A DNA stretch of 64,000 nt. It comes from Tenrec ecaudatus (taxonomy: Eukaryota > Chordata > Mammalia > Afrosoricida > Tenrecidae). The stretch spans positions 115,704,437-115,768,436 of the forward strand of contig NC_134538.1 in NCBI RefSeq assembly GCF_050624435.1, given 5' to 3'. Below, in pieces: positions 21,965-33,339 of this stretch. Made by a program: the position numbers and the translations under genes. Below the pieces are notes generated by a model, which was not told the DNA's origin, made no database searches, and saw only the letters and a list, made by a program, of their open reading frames with translations. The first letter of the stretch is position 1. Every line of letters starts with the position of its first letter.

Positions 21965-23555
21965 GTCTGCCAGGTTTACTTGACAAGAAAATAACAGTGG
22001 CTAAGCAGGAGGTGACTCAAGACATGGTCTACGTCATTCTTTCAGTTTTACCCCCAAAAGTTGGATTTCTATCCTAGTTAAAAAAATAAATCCTTGGGTT
22101 ATATGCTTCAAAAACATTATTCCCTCAGAGAAAGATTAATTCAAATCTAGAAAATTACTATTTAGCCTAGTGTTTAGAGAACTTTTTTAATCCCTAAAGT
22201 TTACTTATGTGAGCAACTTCCTAGTGTGACTATGTGTCATTTCCTACTCCTACATGAACTCCACTTGAGTTTCACTGTGGAACTGGGAACCATGGTAACT
22301 GCGGTTATTACTTCCCAGCATGCTCGCCTCTTCCTTTTTAAAAAATTTTTCCTGATAGCGAAAAGGGTCTTTGGAAATCATAGCAAACGATTAGTAGTAG
22401 TTTGAGTGTGGCAGACAGGTGGTCGCACAACTGGAGTCTGAGCCATTAGGGCCCTGGCCTTGGTTACAACTTTCCCTAGGTCAGGACTCAGTACATGACA
22501 GGAATCTGAACGAAATCCACGAAGGAGAAAACTCAACGTTACTATGAAAAGTTAGACGCTGTGAAGAGGTTTGTTTTCTCAGTTTAAAATTATATAGATG
22601 CTGGGATTCTACTATAGTGTGGGAAACGTTGCAAACTGTCAATGGAAAACTTTCTTTCTTGCCTGTACCTCTCACTATATATGATCCTTCAGCAAGGCAT
22701 TTAAACTTTCTGTATCTCAACTGAACTCATTGCAAAATGGGGTGTGTGTGGAATAAGTCTTCTCCAGTGAGAGAAGCAAGCAAAAGGAGAGAAGAAGAAA
22801 CCATGTACCTGGGTTTGGTTACTCTCAGAAAGTAAGGACATTGTCTTGGGGAATTGCGTGGGTGGGGAATAAGACTTCAGAACTTTCCAGAGCAATTCAT
22901 GATAATCATCCCTTAATCCAGGTTGTCAATATTTTATTATAAAGCCCAAACTGTGCTGGAATGTAAAAATATCCATGCCTGCAAGACAGAATAACATTAT
23001 CATATAGAAAATGTGTTACATTTTAGGTTTTAGGAAATTACCCAGATTCAGATAATTCCGAGAATGAAGAAGATGGGCTTGAAATGAGAGATGTTTTGTG
23101 TAAAACTTGATCAGACTGTGCGATCGAGTAAATATTACGAAGAATGCAAAAGATAAATTGAAATGACTGCTATCTGTTATTGCAAAGATGAGTCCCTAAA
23201 ATAATTCTGACATTTTTGACAGAAATTGTGGAGAAATTGAAAGAGAAACACTTCTCTTTTTCAATAGCAAACGTGATAGGCTAAGTTCTGTAGAGAAGCA
23301 AAACCGGTGCAACTTGTATGTGCACACATATCGAAAAAGAATTATATCAAGAAATAGCTCACACATTTTTTTCAATTGGGTAAGTCCGGTCCAGGTCAAG
23401 TTCATGGGTCAGATGTAAGCTGAGATGGTTTATCCTGACTTGGTCAAGAGGTGGAAACAGGAAGGCCACAGGCTGGTGGATACTGAGCTCAATGGCTCCT
23501 CAAGCAAACGAATCCAAGGTCGCATGGAGAATGTGACCAGATTCAGGAAGTCTCT
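21965..23555. other. No recognised feature
   Basis: About 1.6 kb of non-repetitive DNA on visual inspection. It may hold conserved non-coding elements, but nothing here shows it. Short frames do not resemble known proteins. Confidence 0.4.
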
Positions 23556-23557
23556 TC

Positions 23558-23722
23558 TCCCCTGGTGGCAGAAGGGGTTAGTGTTGAAGTGGGATCCACA
23601 GTTTGAAACCACCAGCTGCTCTTCAGGACAAAGACAGGCTTTCTACTCAAGAGAGTTACAGTCTCCGAAACTCACTGTAGGGTCTATATCAATCAGTTTC
23701 GATTTGATGGCAGTACATTTGG
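23558..23722 (+). repeat. Afrotherian SINE
   Basis: 'cccctggtggcagaagggg' starts the head; 'cagtttgaaaccaccagctg', 'ctctactcaagagagttac'-like text, 'cagtctccgaaactcactg' and 'gatttgatggcagtac' follow as body and tail. Confidence 0.75.
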
Positions 23723-23805
23723 TCTCGTTTATTCTTTCCACCATCGCTTGGCTGCTTCACAGAAGAGCCCATGATGGAGTTGACCACATTAAGTTAGATC
23801 ATGAA

Positions 23806-24005
23806 ATTCAAACTCACTGCCATCAAGTCAATGCCAACTCATAGTGACCACTACAGGACAGAGCAGAAACTGCCCCTGTGAGTTTCTGAGACTGTAACTG
23901 TCATAGGTGGTAGAAAGCCATTTCTTTCTCCCTGAGAATGGCAGATGTTTTCGAACTGCCAACCTTCGGGATCGAAATCCAAACCACAACTGCCCAGGAG
24001 GACTC
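23806..24005 (-). repeat. Afrotherian SINE, near full length
   Basis: On the plus strand: 'actcactgccatcaagtcaa', 'tgccaactcatagtgacca', 'cctgtgagtttctgagactg', 'cgaactgccaaccttcggga'. The head ends at about 24005. Confidence 0.8.
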
Positions 24006-24107
24006 TTATGTTCAATCATGTCCTGGGAGAATCCTGGCCCACCCAAACGGATGTAAAATCTAACTTTCACAGGAGGCTTTGAAATCCTGGGAATGCAAGA
24101 GCATAAA

Positions 24108-24292
24108 GCCCACTGCCATTGAGTTGATTAGCCTCATCACCACCCTAGAGGACATAGTGGAACTCCGCCTTTGGGTTCCTTAAACCATAATCTTTATGAA
24201 AGCAGACGGTCCCGTTTCTCTCAGGAGCAACTGGTGGGTTGAAGCGATGACCTTCCAGTTCAGAGTGCACAGTCACTGCTTCGCGGCTCCCT
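24108..24292 (-). repeat. Afrotherian SINE
   Basis: 'cccactgccattgagttgat' (tail), 'ctttgggttccttaaaccat', 'gagcaactggtgggttgaag' and 'cactgcttcgcggctccc' (head) in order. Confidence 0.75.
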
Positions 24293-24715
24293 TATAATTC
24301 GCGTGACGACAAGGCCAACAGCCGGAGTCCATTCTCACTGACAGCGACCCTGGCTAGGCTTTCCCAGACTACCGTCTTCACAGGAACCAATTGTTGTTGC
24401 ATGCAGTCAAATTTGTTCCAATTCAGAACGCCCCTCTGGAACCACCGAATGAAACAATGCCTGGTCCCATGTGACCGGTTGTTTGGTTGAGCCCATTGTT
24501 GCAGCGATTTTGTCACTCCTTCTCCCTGAGGGCCTTCCTCCTCTTGGATGACCTCCCCTTGCCCAAGCGTGGCGGCTTTCCCTAGAGACTGCCTCTCCTG
24601 AGCCATCCGTGCACAGGACAGAGCCTCATCTTTCTCTCAGAGTGTTTGGTGTGCTTGAAACACTAAGCTTGTGATCAGCAGCCCAGCACCTAACCCGCAG
24701 GGCCACCAGGGTGTA
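24293..24715 (-). repeat. Afrotherian SINE split by an RTE insertion
   Basis: The tail half lies at 24300-24385 ('aacagccggagtccattctc', 'gacagcgaccctggctagg', 'ttcccagactaccgtcttc'). The head half is at 24612-24715 ('acagagcctcatctttctc', 'cagcacctaacccgcagggc', 'caccaggg'). The two halves are separated by 226 bp of RTE and share CACAGGA at the junctions, so a single SINE was interrupted. Confidence 0.75.
24386..24611 (-). mobile_element. 5'-truncated RTE insertion with 7-bp target duplication
   Basis: The block contains the RTE 3' end in reverse: 'accaattgttgttgcatgca', 'gaatgaaacaatgcctggtc', 'tgagcccattgttgcagcg', 'ccctagagactgcctctcc'. It is bordered by a direct repeat CACAGGA (24379-24385 and 24612-24618). 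It therefore inserted into the older SINE. Confidence 0.75.
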
Positions 24716-25451
24716 GTGGACCAGAATTTCCCCTATGAGCGATCACGAGTGTTAAATAACTTATGAAGGAGAAGTGTGTGATGTTTGCAATTGAATTACC
24801 TGAGCCCAGAAAGGCACAAAGGTCTCTCACGGAGCGGAGAGAAATATCAGACTCATATTTATCAAGATACATCAAACCCATTGCCGCCCAAAGTGTGCAG
24901 GGACATGCCTTCTAAAGGAAAGATGTAGTGCAGCAGATCATTTATATTACAGATATGGGAAAAGGTTATAAGCAAAATCAATCTGATTTAGCAGCAAGAA
25001 CACCATCAGTAATTATGATGAAATAATTTCATTAGCGTGGTTGAGACATAAGCTGATTATATGGTTAGGAGAGAAGGTGGGAGGAAAAATGGAAATGAAA
25101 TTGCTCTGTTACACACAGGAGTCCCTGTTCACTTAATATAAATAAAACATTGCCACACGGCTTTGTCACATTCGACTCTGTTTTTCTAATCATCTTTTGC
25201 TATTGCATTGACTTTACCTTTCTTCCTTCTGAAACCAAACATCCAAATGCATTTAGAGAAGTGTTCCATATTGAACCAAAACAGCAGTATTGTATTTATA
25301 CAGATGTACTGTGTTTTTGGAGGAGTACATTTGGGATTATATCTGATTTTAAGATTATTTTCATTAATTGAATTTATTCTATCAGCAAAACAGAATTGCA
25401 ATAGACATAATAGCTCCAAAAATTAAATTTTTACATTTAAAATATGATTCG

Positions 25452-25501
25452 TTTGATATATAATGTTGTGTATCCATATATATGCAACATCATATATCAA
25501 A
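25452..25501. repeat. Inverted repeat, 17-bp stem and 16-nt loop
   Basis: Left arm tttgatatataatgttg (25452-25468) pairs with right arm caacatcatatatcaaa (25485-25501), one non-Watson-Crick position. The arms are AT-rich. It could be a decayed mini-transposon end pair or simple microsatellite drift. No known family recognised. Confidence 0.55.
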
Positions 25502-25708
25502 TATATGATATGTGTGTATATGTATATATATATATCTGTTCCTGTGATATATTACTTATGTCACTTTTAATTGACTTAGATTTCAACAAGATCTTCAGTT
25601 AACCTTTAGATGTAAGGAAAGCGGAATATTATATATGAATTGTATATGTATATATATATATGAATTATGCATGAATACAATTCTAGAATATAATCCCTAT
25701 GTTGAGGC

Positions 25709-25731
25709 CATCAATGGTTAAGCCATTGATG
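25709..25731. repeat. Short perfect hairpin
   Basis: CATCAATGG (25709-25717) and CCATTGATG (25723-25731) are perfect reverse complements around a 5-nt loop ttaag. There is no T-run after it, so a terminator reading is not supported, and the context is not bacterial. Confidence 0.5.
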
Positions 25732-26211
25732 AGAGATAGGGGTAAAGTTAAGATACAGCACTAGTCATCTGGTTGTCTTTTGGGGAGAGAGAACCATTAA
25801 AGCCTTTCTTGGCTCCAGTTTTGGTGCTGCTACTTAGATTAATACAGTCTCTGCTGTGATTCCAGAGAAACTTCAATGACAGATATTTCAGGGGTCTACT
25901 CTATGTGCACTTTGATCTTGCATTGCAGTAATTAGAAAATCTCTTTAGTTAAGTTTGCAGTTCACTTAGATGCCCAAACAAGTATCACATATTGTTCTTT
26001 TTTGCCAATGTATCAATTCTGTCCAGCTGAGCGTTAAATCTAAGTTCAAAAGGTTCCCGGGTTTCCAGGTGCCATTCTATCAATATAATAGTAAAATGCA
26101 GATAAATTATACAATAAAATTCTACCCACTCCTCTGTCACTGCAAAAGAAAGCCATAAAGAAATTGATATCCATGTTAGTTTTTACTTTAAAAAGTCAGT
26201 CAACATTTTTT

Positions 26212-28260
26212 TCTGTAAATCATTTTATCGAGATAAACTTGGGGCTCATACTACTCACAGTCCGTCCATCCATCGTGTCAAGCACATGTGTACATTTGCT
26301 GCCATCATCATTTTCAAAACATTTTCTTTCTACTTGACCCCTTGGTATCAGTTTCTCCTTTTCCCCCTCCCTCATGAATCCTTGATAATTTATAAATTAC
26401 TATTTTTTCACATCTTAGACTGACCGATGTCTCCCTTCACCCACTTTTCTGTTGTCCATCCCCTTGGGAGGGGGGTATGAATAGATCATTATGATCAGTT
26501 TCTCCTATCTCCCCCACCTTCCCCTTCTCCTCCTGGTATGGCTACTCTCAATATTGCTCCTGAGGGATTTATCTATCCTGGATTCCCTGTGTTTCCAGCT
26601 CTTATATGTACCGGTATACATGCTCTGGTATAGTCAGATTTGTAAGGTATGATTGGGGTCATGAGAGTGGGGGTGGTGGAGGAAGCATTAAAGAACTAGA
26701 GGAAAATGATAAGTTTCATCATTGCTACACTGCACCCTGACTGACTCGTCTCCTCCCCACGACCCTTCTGTAAGGGGATGTCAGTTGCCTACAGATAGGC
26801 TTTGGGTCTTCAGTATGCACTCCCCCTCATTCAAAATTATATGATTTTTTTGTTCTGGGTCTTTGATACCTGATACCTGATCTTTTGAATACCTTGTGAT
26901 TACAAAGGCTGGTGTGCCTTTTTTCATGTGGTCTTTGTTACTTCTCAGCTAGATAGCCACTTGTTTATCTTCAAGCTTTTAAGACCCCAGATACTATATC
27001 TTTTGATAGCCAGGCACCATCAGTTTCCTTCACCACATTTTTTATGCACCCACTTTGTCTTCTGTGATCATATTGGGCAGGTGAGCACCATGGAATGCCA
27101 GGTTATTAGGACAATGTGTTCTTGTGTTGAAGGAGTACTTGAGTAGAGGTCCATGTCCATCTGCTACCTTAGTACTAAATCTATAAATATATTCACATAG
27201 ATCTATTTCCCTATCATTATACATAAATATATTTACATATGTATATGCCTGTAATTAGACCTCTATAAATGCCCTTTGCCTCCAAGTTCTTTCTTCATTG
27301 TCCCTTCCTCTATTTCCTTTTACTTTCCTCTTGTCCCACTATCATGCTCAGCTTTCATTTGGGTTTCAGTAATTCCTCTCAGTTACATTGCCCTTGATCA
27401 AGCCCTACCAGGCCTCCTACACCCTCCTCGCCATCGATTTAAGATCACTGTTGTTCCCTTGTCCCTGGGTATGTTAACACCCACTTTCTTTCCCTTGCCT
27501 CCTCTTCTCCCATATCCCCCCAGAACCATAAGTCCTGTTGCTTTCTCCTCCAGATTGTTTATCCTACCTGTATTATCTAGATAGACATGCATAGATAAAA
27601 ATATGAACAAAAAGCAAAGCAGAGCAAAACATAACAAAAGAAAACAAAACAACAACAATAAAAACCAACTAAAAAAGAAAAGCCTGTAAATAGTTCAAGG
27701 TCTGTTTGTTGACCTTTAGGAGTGTTTTCTGGTCGAATCTGATGGGGTGCCACACCGTGGCCCCAAACTCTATTTTTATTATTCCCTGTGGACTTCATTG
27801 CTCGGCTCCCCTTCCTGTTCTGTTGCACACCCTTAGTGTTTTGCCTTGGCTTGGTGGGTCAGATTAGGCACAATTCCTGCACTATGTCTCCAGTGTTGAT
27901 CCCTGTAGCACTATGGGTCAGTGAGGGACATCATGTCTCGTGGTAGGGCCAGTTCTATGGTCCTCTCGGTGCATTGTCTACTCTGAGCAGGAATATCGTC
28001 CTCAGGACTTGGTGGGCCAAGATGTGCTCCATTCTCTCTTCCTCTCCCTTCATTTGCTCCTGTGTGCTCTGATCAGACATGTCTCTCTCCCTGAGCTGAA
28101 GCTTTAGTGGTGTCCTCTGAAGTGAATTCTTCTGGGGAGAGGGGGCAGGCCCCTTAGACCTCTCTATTGGTTCCCTGCTTCATGCTGGTATGTTGCATTC
28201 AAAAGGTTTATGGTTGTTTTGTTTTTTTTTTAAAACAACAAAACACAGAGCTTTCTTCTA
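26212..28260 (-). repeat. L1 3' UTR, 5'-truncated copy, minus strand
   Basis: On the plus strand it opens with 'aaatcattttatcgagataa' (reverse of poly(A) signal AATAAA nearby) and runs through 'tgataatttataaattacta', 'gatgtcagttgcctacagat', 'ttttaagaccccagatacta', 'tatagccaggcaccatcag'-like text, then 'gatgggg' and 'gcttcatgctggtatgttgc'. The same landmarks occur, inverted, in the 3' UTR at 6740-9155. It ends at an A/T-rich junction at about 28230-28260. No ORF2 sequence is included. Confidence 0.75.
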
Positions 28261-28297
28261 AATAATTGTTAAGTAACTTGAATTCCCTCAAATTTTC

Positions 28298-28410
28298 TGA
28301 GGGCTTAGTGGTTATGCATTGGGTTGCAATTGGAAAGGTCATTAGTTTGAAATCACTGGCCACTCCATGAGAAAAAGATAGGACTTTCTACTCTGGGCAA
28401 GTGTTACAAC
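28298..28410 (+). repeat. Afrotherian SINE, partial
   Basis: 'gggcttagtggttatgcatt' (head), 'attagtttgaaatcactggc', 'ccactccatgagaaaaagat' and 'gactttctactctgggca' in order; tail missing. Confidence 0.65.
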
Positions 28411-28534
28411 CTACTGGTAGTTGAGTGTTTTAGCATTTGTGTCACTCAGACTGTGTTTTTCAGATGCCTCTTACAAATTTCAATCTATTTATACATGACT
28501 GAGTTTTTTGTTTGTTTATTGTTTTTTTTTAACT

Positions 28535-28728
28535 ATGGATAGGTGGTGAATTTGTTGGAAAAATGTTACATTGCTAACCTCAAGGTCAGCAGTTCAAACT
28601 CACTAAGCTGCTCCACAGGAGAAAGAGGTGGTCATCTGCTCCCATACAGAATTACAAGGTCTTGAAAACAAAATACAGGGTAGTTATGAGTCAAAATTAA
28701 CCAGATGGCAATGGGTATTTTGGTGGAT
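28535..28728 (+). repeat. Afrotherian SINE, near full length
   Basis: 'gctaacctcaaggtcagcag', 'ttcaaactcactaagctgct', 'gggtagttatgagtcaaaat' and 'ccagatggcaatgggta' in order. Confidence 0.75.
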
Positions 28729-28729
28729 T

Positions 28730-29030
28730 GAAAAATTATATTTTTAATTTCGTCTATTCATGTGAACACTATATGGCAGATATACATAGCCTTGTCTTCT
28801 TAATTTAATATTTCAATTTTTATTCCAATTTTTCAAAATATGTGTGTATTTTCAGCAACTGATCATTCTGACACTTTGATATAAATGCCCACCTATATTT
28901 GTGTACCTTTAAATGTATGTTTGTATCTATATATACATTTATATACATAAACGTGTACATATAGGAGGAGGCTTCTAAATGTTTGTGGAAAATTGAGTTA
29001 AAATATAATGTAATTTTTGCAATGGATTTT
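28730..29030. other. AT-rich DNA with no recognised feature
   Basis: AT-rich; 'tatatacatttatatacata' near 28928-28950 is a loose microsatellite. Nothing else seen. Confidence 0.4.
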
Positions 29031-29034
29031 TTCA

Positions 29035-29330
29035 ATTCGTTTCTTTACTCAATTTCACTGACATACAATTCACATTTCATATACTTTAATGGTCCAATCA
29101 CATCCATAAGGGCTATGTAGCCACAACCACAATCATCTCTAGGAAATTACTTCTTCCCTGTACTCGTCACAGCTCGCTCCCCAGATCCTCCCAGCCTCTC
29201 TCGTCATGACCCCTTATAGCTAGCTATTGATCCAGTTGGGGTGTCCATAGGTCCACCTTTTCCGAGCTTCATATACAGAGAAACACACATCAAGACAGAT
29301 AACAAAACAAAAACGGCCCCCAAACAATGA
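29035..29330 (-). repeat. Old L1 3' UTR (L1M-like), minus strand
   Basis: 'tcactgacatacaattcaca', 'tactttaatggtccaatcac', 'agccacaaccacaatcatct' and 'ctaggaaattacttcttccc' resemble the reverse complement of old mammalian L1M 3' UTRs. A related stretch lies at 50155-50330. Confidence 0.5.
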
Positions 29331-29634
29331 CAGAATGAAACAGAAAAACCTCAACAGAAACCAAAGTAGAAAATATTAAAAACTGGAGCATTTATACTGC
29401 ATTGGATCAGGGAGGAGATCAATGACAAGATGACACATCCTGACCTATCATTTTTTAGGCCCATTTTCAATACAAGATTTTACAACAACATTGAATGAAT
29501 GAATGAAAGCATTTCCACTTTATGGGTTTTGACTGTGTATTCTCTCTGGACACATAACATCGGGTGAGCCTACATAAAGGCTGTAAAACTAAAATTATGA
29601 GATTTAATTTTTCGGGTGATTTGCTTCTTCTCTC

Positions 29635-29745
29635 GTCACTGCCATTGAGTCCAATCTGATGCACAGTGATAGTACAGGACTGAGAACAGTCCCTGCGGGT
29701 TTCTGAGACTGGACCACTTCACAAGAGTAGAAAATCTTCCCTACC
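29635..29745 (-). repeat. Afrotherian SINE, partial
   Basis: 'gtcactgccattgagtccaa', 'tctgatgcacagtgatagta' and 'cctgcgggtttctgagactg' are tail and body. The head is missing and a second copy follows at once. Confidence 0.7.
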
Positions 29746-29756
29746 TAGGCTGAGCC

Positions 29757-29922
29757 TGTGCTACAGAGTCCCTTCCAACTCATAGCAATTCCATAGTGGG
29801 TTTCTGAGATCGCACATATTTATGGACACAGACTCATCTATCTCAGAGGAGCAGTGGATCGGCTTGAACCACTGACCTTGTGGTTAGCATTCCAGTGCTT
29901 CACCAGCAGTGCCACCAGGGCT
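29757..29922 (-). repeat. Afrotherian SINE
   Basis: 'acagagtcccttccaactca', 'tagtgggtttctgagatcgc', 'gcttgaaccactgaccttgt', 'ggttagcattccagtgcttc' and 'cagtgccaccagggct' (head) in order. Confidence 0.75.
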
Positions 29923-29929
29923 TACAGTG

Positions 29930-30838
29930 AAGGGTGCTTTCTCTAGGTAAATGGGGTCTTTTAATATCTGTCCATTTCTGTTCGTTGTTTTCCTATTTGT
30001 TTGAGAGTTTCATTTCGCTCATTTTTCTCATCACCAATATGTTTCCACGTTTCCAAGAAACTTGGTTCCTTCTAAGATGCAACTTTCTCAGAGCCATGTT
30101 TTCCTGAGATTGCTCCCTCAATCCTCCACACAGTTGACGTCTCTTTGTTTCAGAACTCCAGTATCTGGAGCTCTTACCTAGCGTGCCTCATACATGATCT
30201 GAGTTTCCCTAACACCCGGGCGCATGCTCTCTGGGAATGATGTCTCATCAGTGATCCACTCTTGCTAGATCCTAGCACGCTTTTTTCTGCCCATTATTCT
30301 TTACTCTCCACTGGGTTAAGGAACCTCAAACTCTCTCTCCTGGTGTCTGGAGTTTATTTTCGCAATTACAGGTAAACTCTTGGCTAATAGAATGCCATGG
30401 CTTCCAGTTAGGTTGGAGGTGTGGAGCAATGGGTAACTATCTGTGATTCTAACTGATCAAGACTACCTTGGCACTTTTTGGAAAACTGTAATGAAACAAC
30501 CACCATTAATGTATGGGATTCTAGGATGCATCTTTCATTTGAAAATAAATTTGCTCCATTATAATTAAAAAATAAGTAAATCTATATCGAGGTCAGTGGT
30601 AGATTTCATGTTCTGCTCCACAATATAAGCACAGCTTGGTTACTACTGTAGTCTCATATATCAATTAGTTCACTGTGTCATTTTATGAATTGATAGAATT
30701 CATACTTGAGCATACATAATGATAAGCTCACGCACTTTTAAAATGCCATGCATACCCCCGGTTCCTGGTGTTAGGATGGGGCCAAGGATCTACGTATTAA
30801 GGAAGCTTCTATTCTTTTTTTGTTTGTTTGCTATCTTT
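29930..30838. other. No recognised feature
   Basis: Unassigned DNA between a SINE and an L1 end. Visual search of both strands gave no gene or repeat family. Confidence 0.4.
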
Positions 30839-30841
30839 TTT

Positions 30842-31092
30842 TTTCTTTAAATAATTTTATTGGGGGTTTGTACAATGCTTATCACAATCCATACATACAT
30901 CCATTGTGTCAAGCACATTTGTTGCCATCATTCTCAAAACATGTGTTTTCCACTTGAGCCCTTAGTATCAGCTCATTTTTCCCCTTCCCCGTCACCCTGT
31001 CACACCGTCCCTCATGAACCCTTGATAATTTATAAATTATTATTTTATCATATTTTACACTGTCCGATATCTCCCCTCACCCACATTTCTGA
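30842..31092 (-). repeat. L1 3' end, 5'-truncated, minus strand
   Basis: Starts with T-rich DNA then 'ataattttattgggggtttg', 'tcacaatccatacatacatc', 'gtcaagcacatttgttgcca', 'tgataatttataaattatta', 'gtccgatatctcccctcacc'. This is the reverse complement of the last 250 bp of the L1 3' UTR. Confidence 0.75.
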
Positions 31093-31094
31093 GG

Positions 31095-32100
31095 CAAGGG
31101 AAAGATACCATGAGAAGAGATCATGTAAGTCACAATCATCTAGGGGAGTCTCCATACTTTCTATCTTGTGAAGCATCTTTAGGTATATTAACTCAAAGCC
31201 TGATTTAAGAGCGGAAAATATAAAAATAATCATTTGCCAAATAATTATCTGTCTAAATAATCAGAATTTCTGTGAGCGAAAGTGCTCTTTGATCTCTTTC
31301 CCAGAAATGCTCTGTGCTGACAGTCTATTTTTTTAAGAACTGGTTTACAAGAGTGATTCAGCAGTTTGTGCTCTCTGCTCTAAATTCCCTGATTTTTAAA
31401 AAATGAGCAGTGGTGGAGTTGTGGGGTATTTTATTTAATAAGTATTATTTTTTAAAGTTCTCAGTTTGTACATGTATTTTTTAGAATGCCACCAAGAAGT
31501 GATGGCATATAAGAATCAACAAGGGACTGGTATTTAAGAACTTTCATACCTTGGCTTAAAGATTCAAGTTCTAGTATAGTTTATGTATCTACACACACAC
31601 AGACACACACCACACATATTCCACCCCCACCCCCCCATGAACACTATGTGGGAAGACGGACATTATAAAAGCTCTATGGACATAAAGAAACAGATGTGAA
31701 CTCTTTATATATACACGACCATGTAAATTATTTACATACATAATGTTTGTTTGAATATTATTAAAATATATTATTAGAGTATGAGAACTTCCATTCAACA
31801 GTGTATTCATATGTTTCATAACACTGTTCACAATCCCCTCATTTCCCTCTTTGGTCTCCCCATTTCCATTTGTTCTCTTTTCCGGCCTCTTCCTATTTTC
31901 TGAGCTTTGTTTTTTGGAAAATGAAGCTCTTTGGGTCATGTTTGGTTGATCACTCTGAGGAGTACATTCCTCTCTGCTGTTACTGTTCATTTTATAGGTC
32001 TGTTTGTTGTTTAACGGAATATTGATCCCTATGAGTGGGTTTAGTTCCAGGCTTGAAGGGTATATATATGTATATATATTCAAATTCATGTTTCTCACAA
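31095..32100. other. AT-rich DNA; (CA)n and poly-C patches
   Basis: CA-rich microsatellite at about 31592-31614, C-rich patch at 31622-31637, TATATA at 32061-32080. Otherwise unassigned. Confidence 0.5.
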
Positions 32101-32102
32101 AT

Positions 32103-32300
32103 AATGCCTTGCCATCAAGTCAACGTTGATTAACGGCAACTTGATGACAGGGTAGAACTTCCCCTGTGGCATTCTGTGACTGTCACTCTTTATGAGAGCA
32201 TGACGTCCAGTCTTTCTTCGGAAGAGTACCTGGCAGTTTTGAACTGCAGACCTTTCAGATGGCAGTCCAACTCATAAACACGATGCCGCCAGGGCTCCAG
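32103..32300 (-). repeat. Afrotherian SINE, near full length
   Basis: 'gccttgccatcaagtcaacg' (tail), 'cctgtggcattctgtgactg', 'cagttttgaactgcagacct' and 'acacgatgccgccagggctc' (head) in order. Confidence 0.8.
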
Positions 32301-32316
32301 ATTCCCGTTTACCACC

Positions 32317-32560
32317 GTGTATTTCACAGTAGCACTCTAAATGCTTATCAACAGATGAATAAATAAGCAAATTGCAGTGCACAAATACAATGGAATATTC
32401 TCTAACGCTTAAGAATAACAATAATGAATAATTCAAAAATATAGTATAACATGCATGAACCAGAAAGATGCCACACTGAGTGAATAGTCATTCATCAAAA
32501 GACAGATATCACTCAAGACTTCTACTGCAAAAATCAAGAGAAATATCTTTGAAGACTACC
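32317..32560 (+). repeat. L1 ORF2 3' end, old, first of a local pair
   Basis: 'aaatgcttatcaacagatga', 'tacaatggaatattct' and 'gcatgaaccagaaagatgcc' are the usual end of mammalian L1 ORF2. The first 85 bp are nearly repeated at 33042-33126. Confidence 0.65.
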
Positions 32561-33041
32561 TGGGATGGGAGGGGAAGGTAAAGAAAATCACTTACTATGA
32601 TGTGGACACATACTAACTGGAGTTCAGGAACCGGCAATCTACAACCAGAAAGGCTATCTTCCCATGGCAGACCCTGGGAGGTTTACAAGAGTAAAATACC
32701 ACAAAGGTCAATTTTATCGTATCTACACTCATGTAACAAACAAATAGCAGTAACAAAAATCATATATGAGTAGATTCATCAGTAGACATTCAAGCTAGGC
32801 AGATGTGGAAAGTTGAAAGGGCGCATACCCACAAGTATATGTATGTTTGGCATATTTCTCCATATGTGTTTGTATACACTGAAACCATATCCAAAAACCC
32901 AATAGTGCATCCAAGGGACAAAATATTGAAAAACTTCTTAGCTATAGCCCAACATGCTGAGGAAATGAGTCCTTGGCCTTGAGGCTTAGAACCACCTTCT
33001 CAGTGAACATCGAGGTCAGGTGGCACAGCATGACCCACACA
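32561..33041. other. No recognised feature between the two L1 ends
   Basis: Unassigned AT-rich text. It may be L1 3' UTR continuing from 32560, but no landmark was recognised. Confidence 0.35.
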
Positions 33042-33335
33042 GTGTATTTCACAGTAGCACCCTAAATGCTTATCAACAGATGAATAAATAAGCAAACTGT
33101 AGTGCACAAATACAATGGAATATTCTGTTTAAAATCTAGAGAAAATGTAGAAGAGCATTTAGCACTAAGAAGACTTTAAAAATAGTTTTCCTGCTACGTA
33201 GCCATAAAGGAAAATGAATTTCTGAAAGATCTTGCATTGTGGATGAATATGGAGGACATGATGCTGAACAAACTAAGTTCAATGCAAAAGGGAAAATATT
33301 ATATGAATCCATTTTTATGACAACAAAAATAGGTG
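33042..33335 (+). repeat. L1 ORF2 3' end, old, second of a local pair
   Basis: 85 bp at 33042-33126 match 32317-32401 with three differences, then 'ctacgtagccataaaggaaa', 'gtggatgaatatggaggaca' and 'tgatgctgaacaaactaag' continue as L1 ORF2 end. Unlike the first copy it keeps this downstream segment. Confidence 0.65.
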
Positions 33336-33339
33336 TATA

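Larger units (their letters stand above)
24720..26205. other. AT-rich DNA with perfect-looking inverted repeats, otherwise unassigned
   Basis: No gene or family recognised. Contains TA/TG-rich microsatellite text (25500-25535, 25645-25665) and two hairpins listed separately. Confidence 0.4.

Noticed and set aside
31589-32098. 169-codon minus frame
   Set aside because: Low-complexity start (poly-V/C from the CA repeat) and no recognised domain. Likely chance openness in AT-rich DNA.
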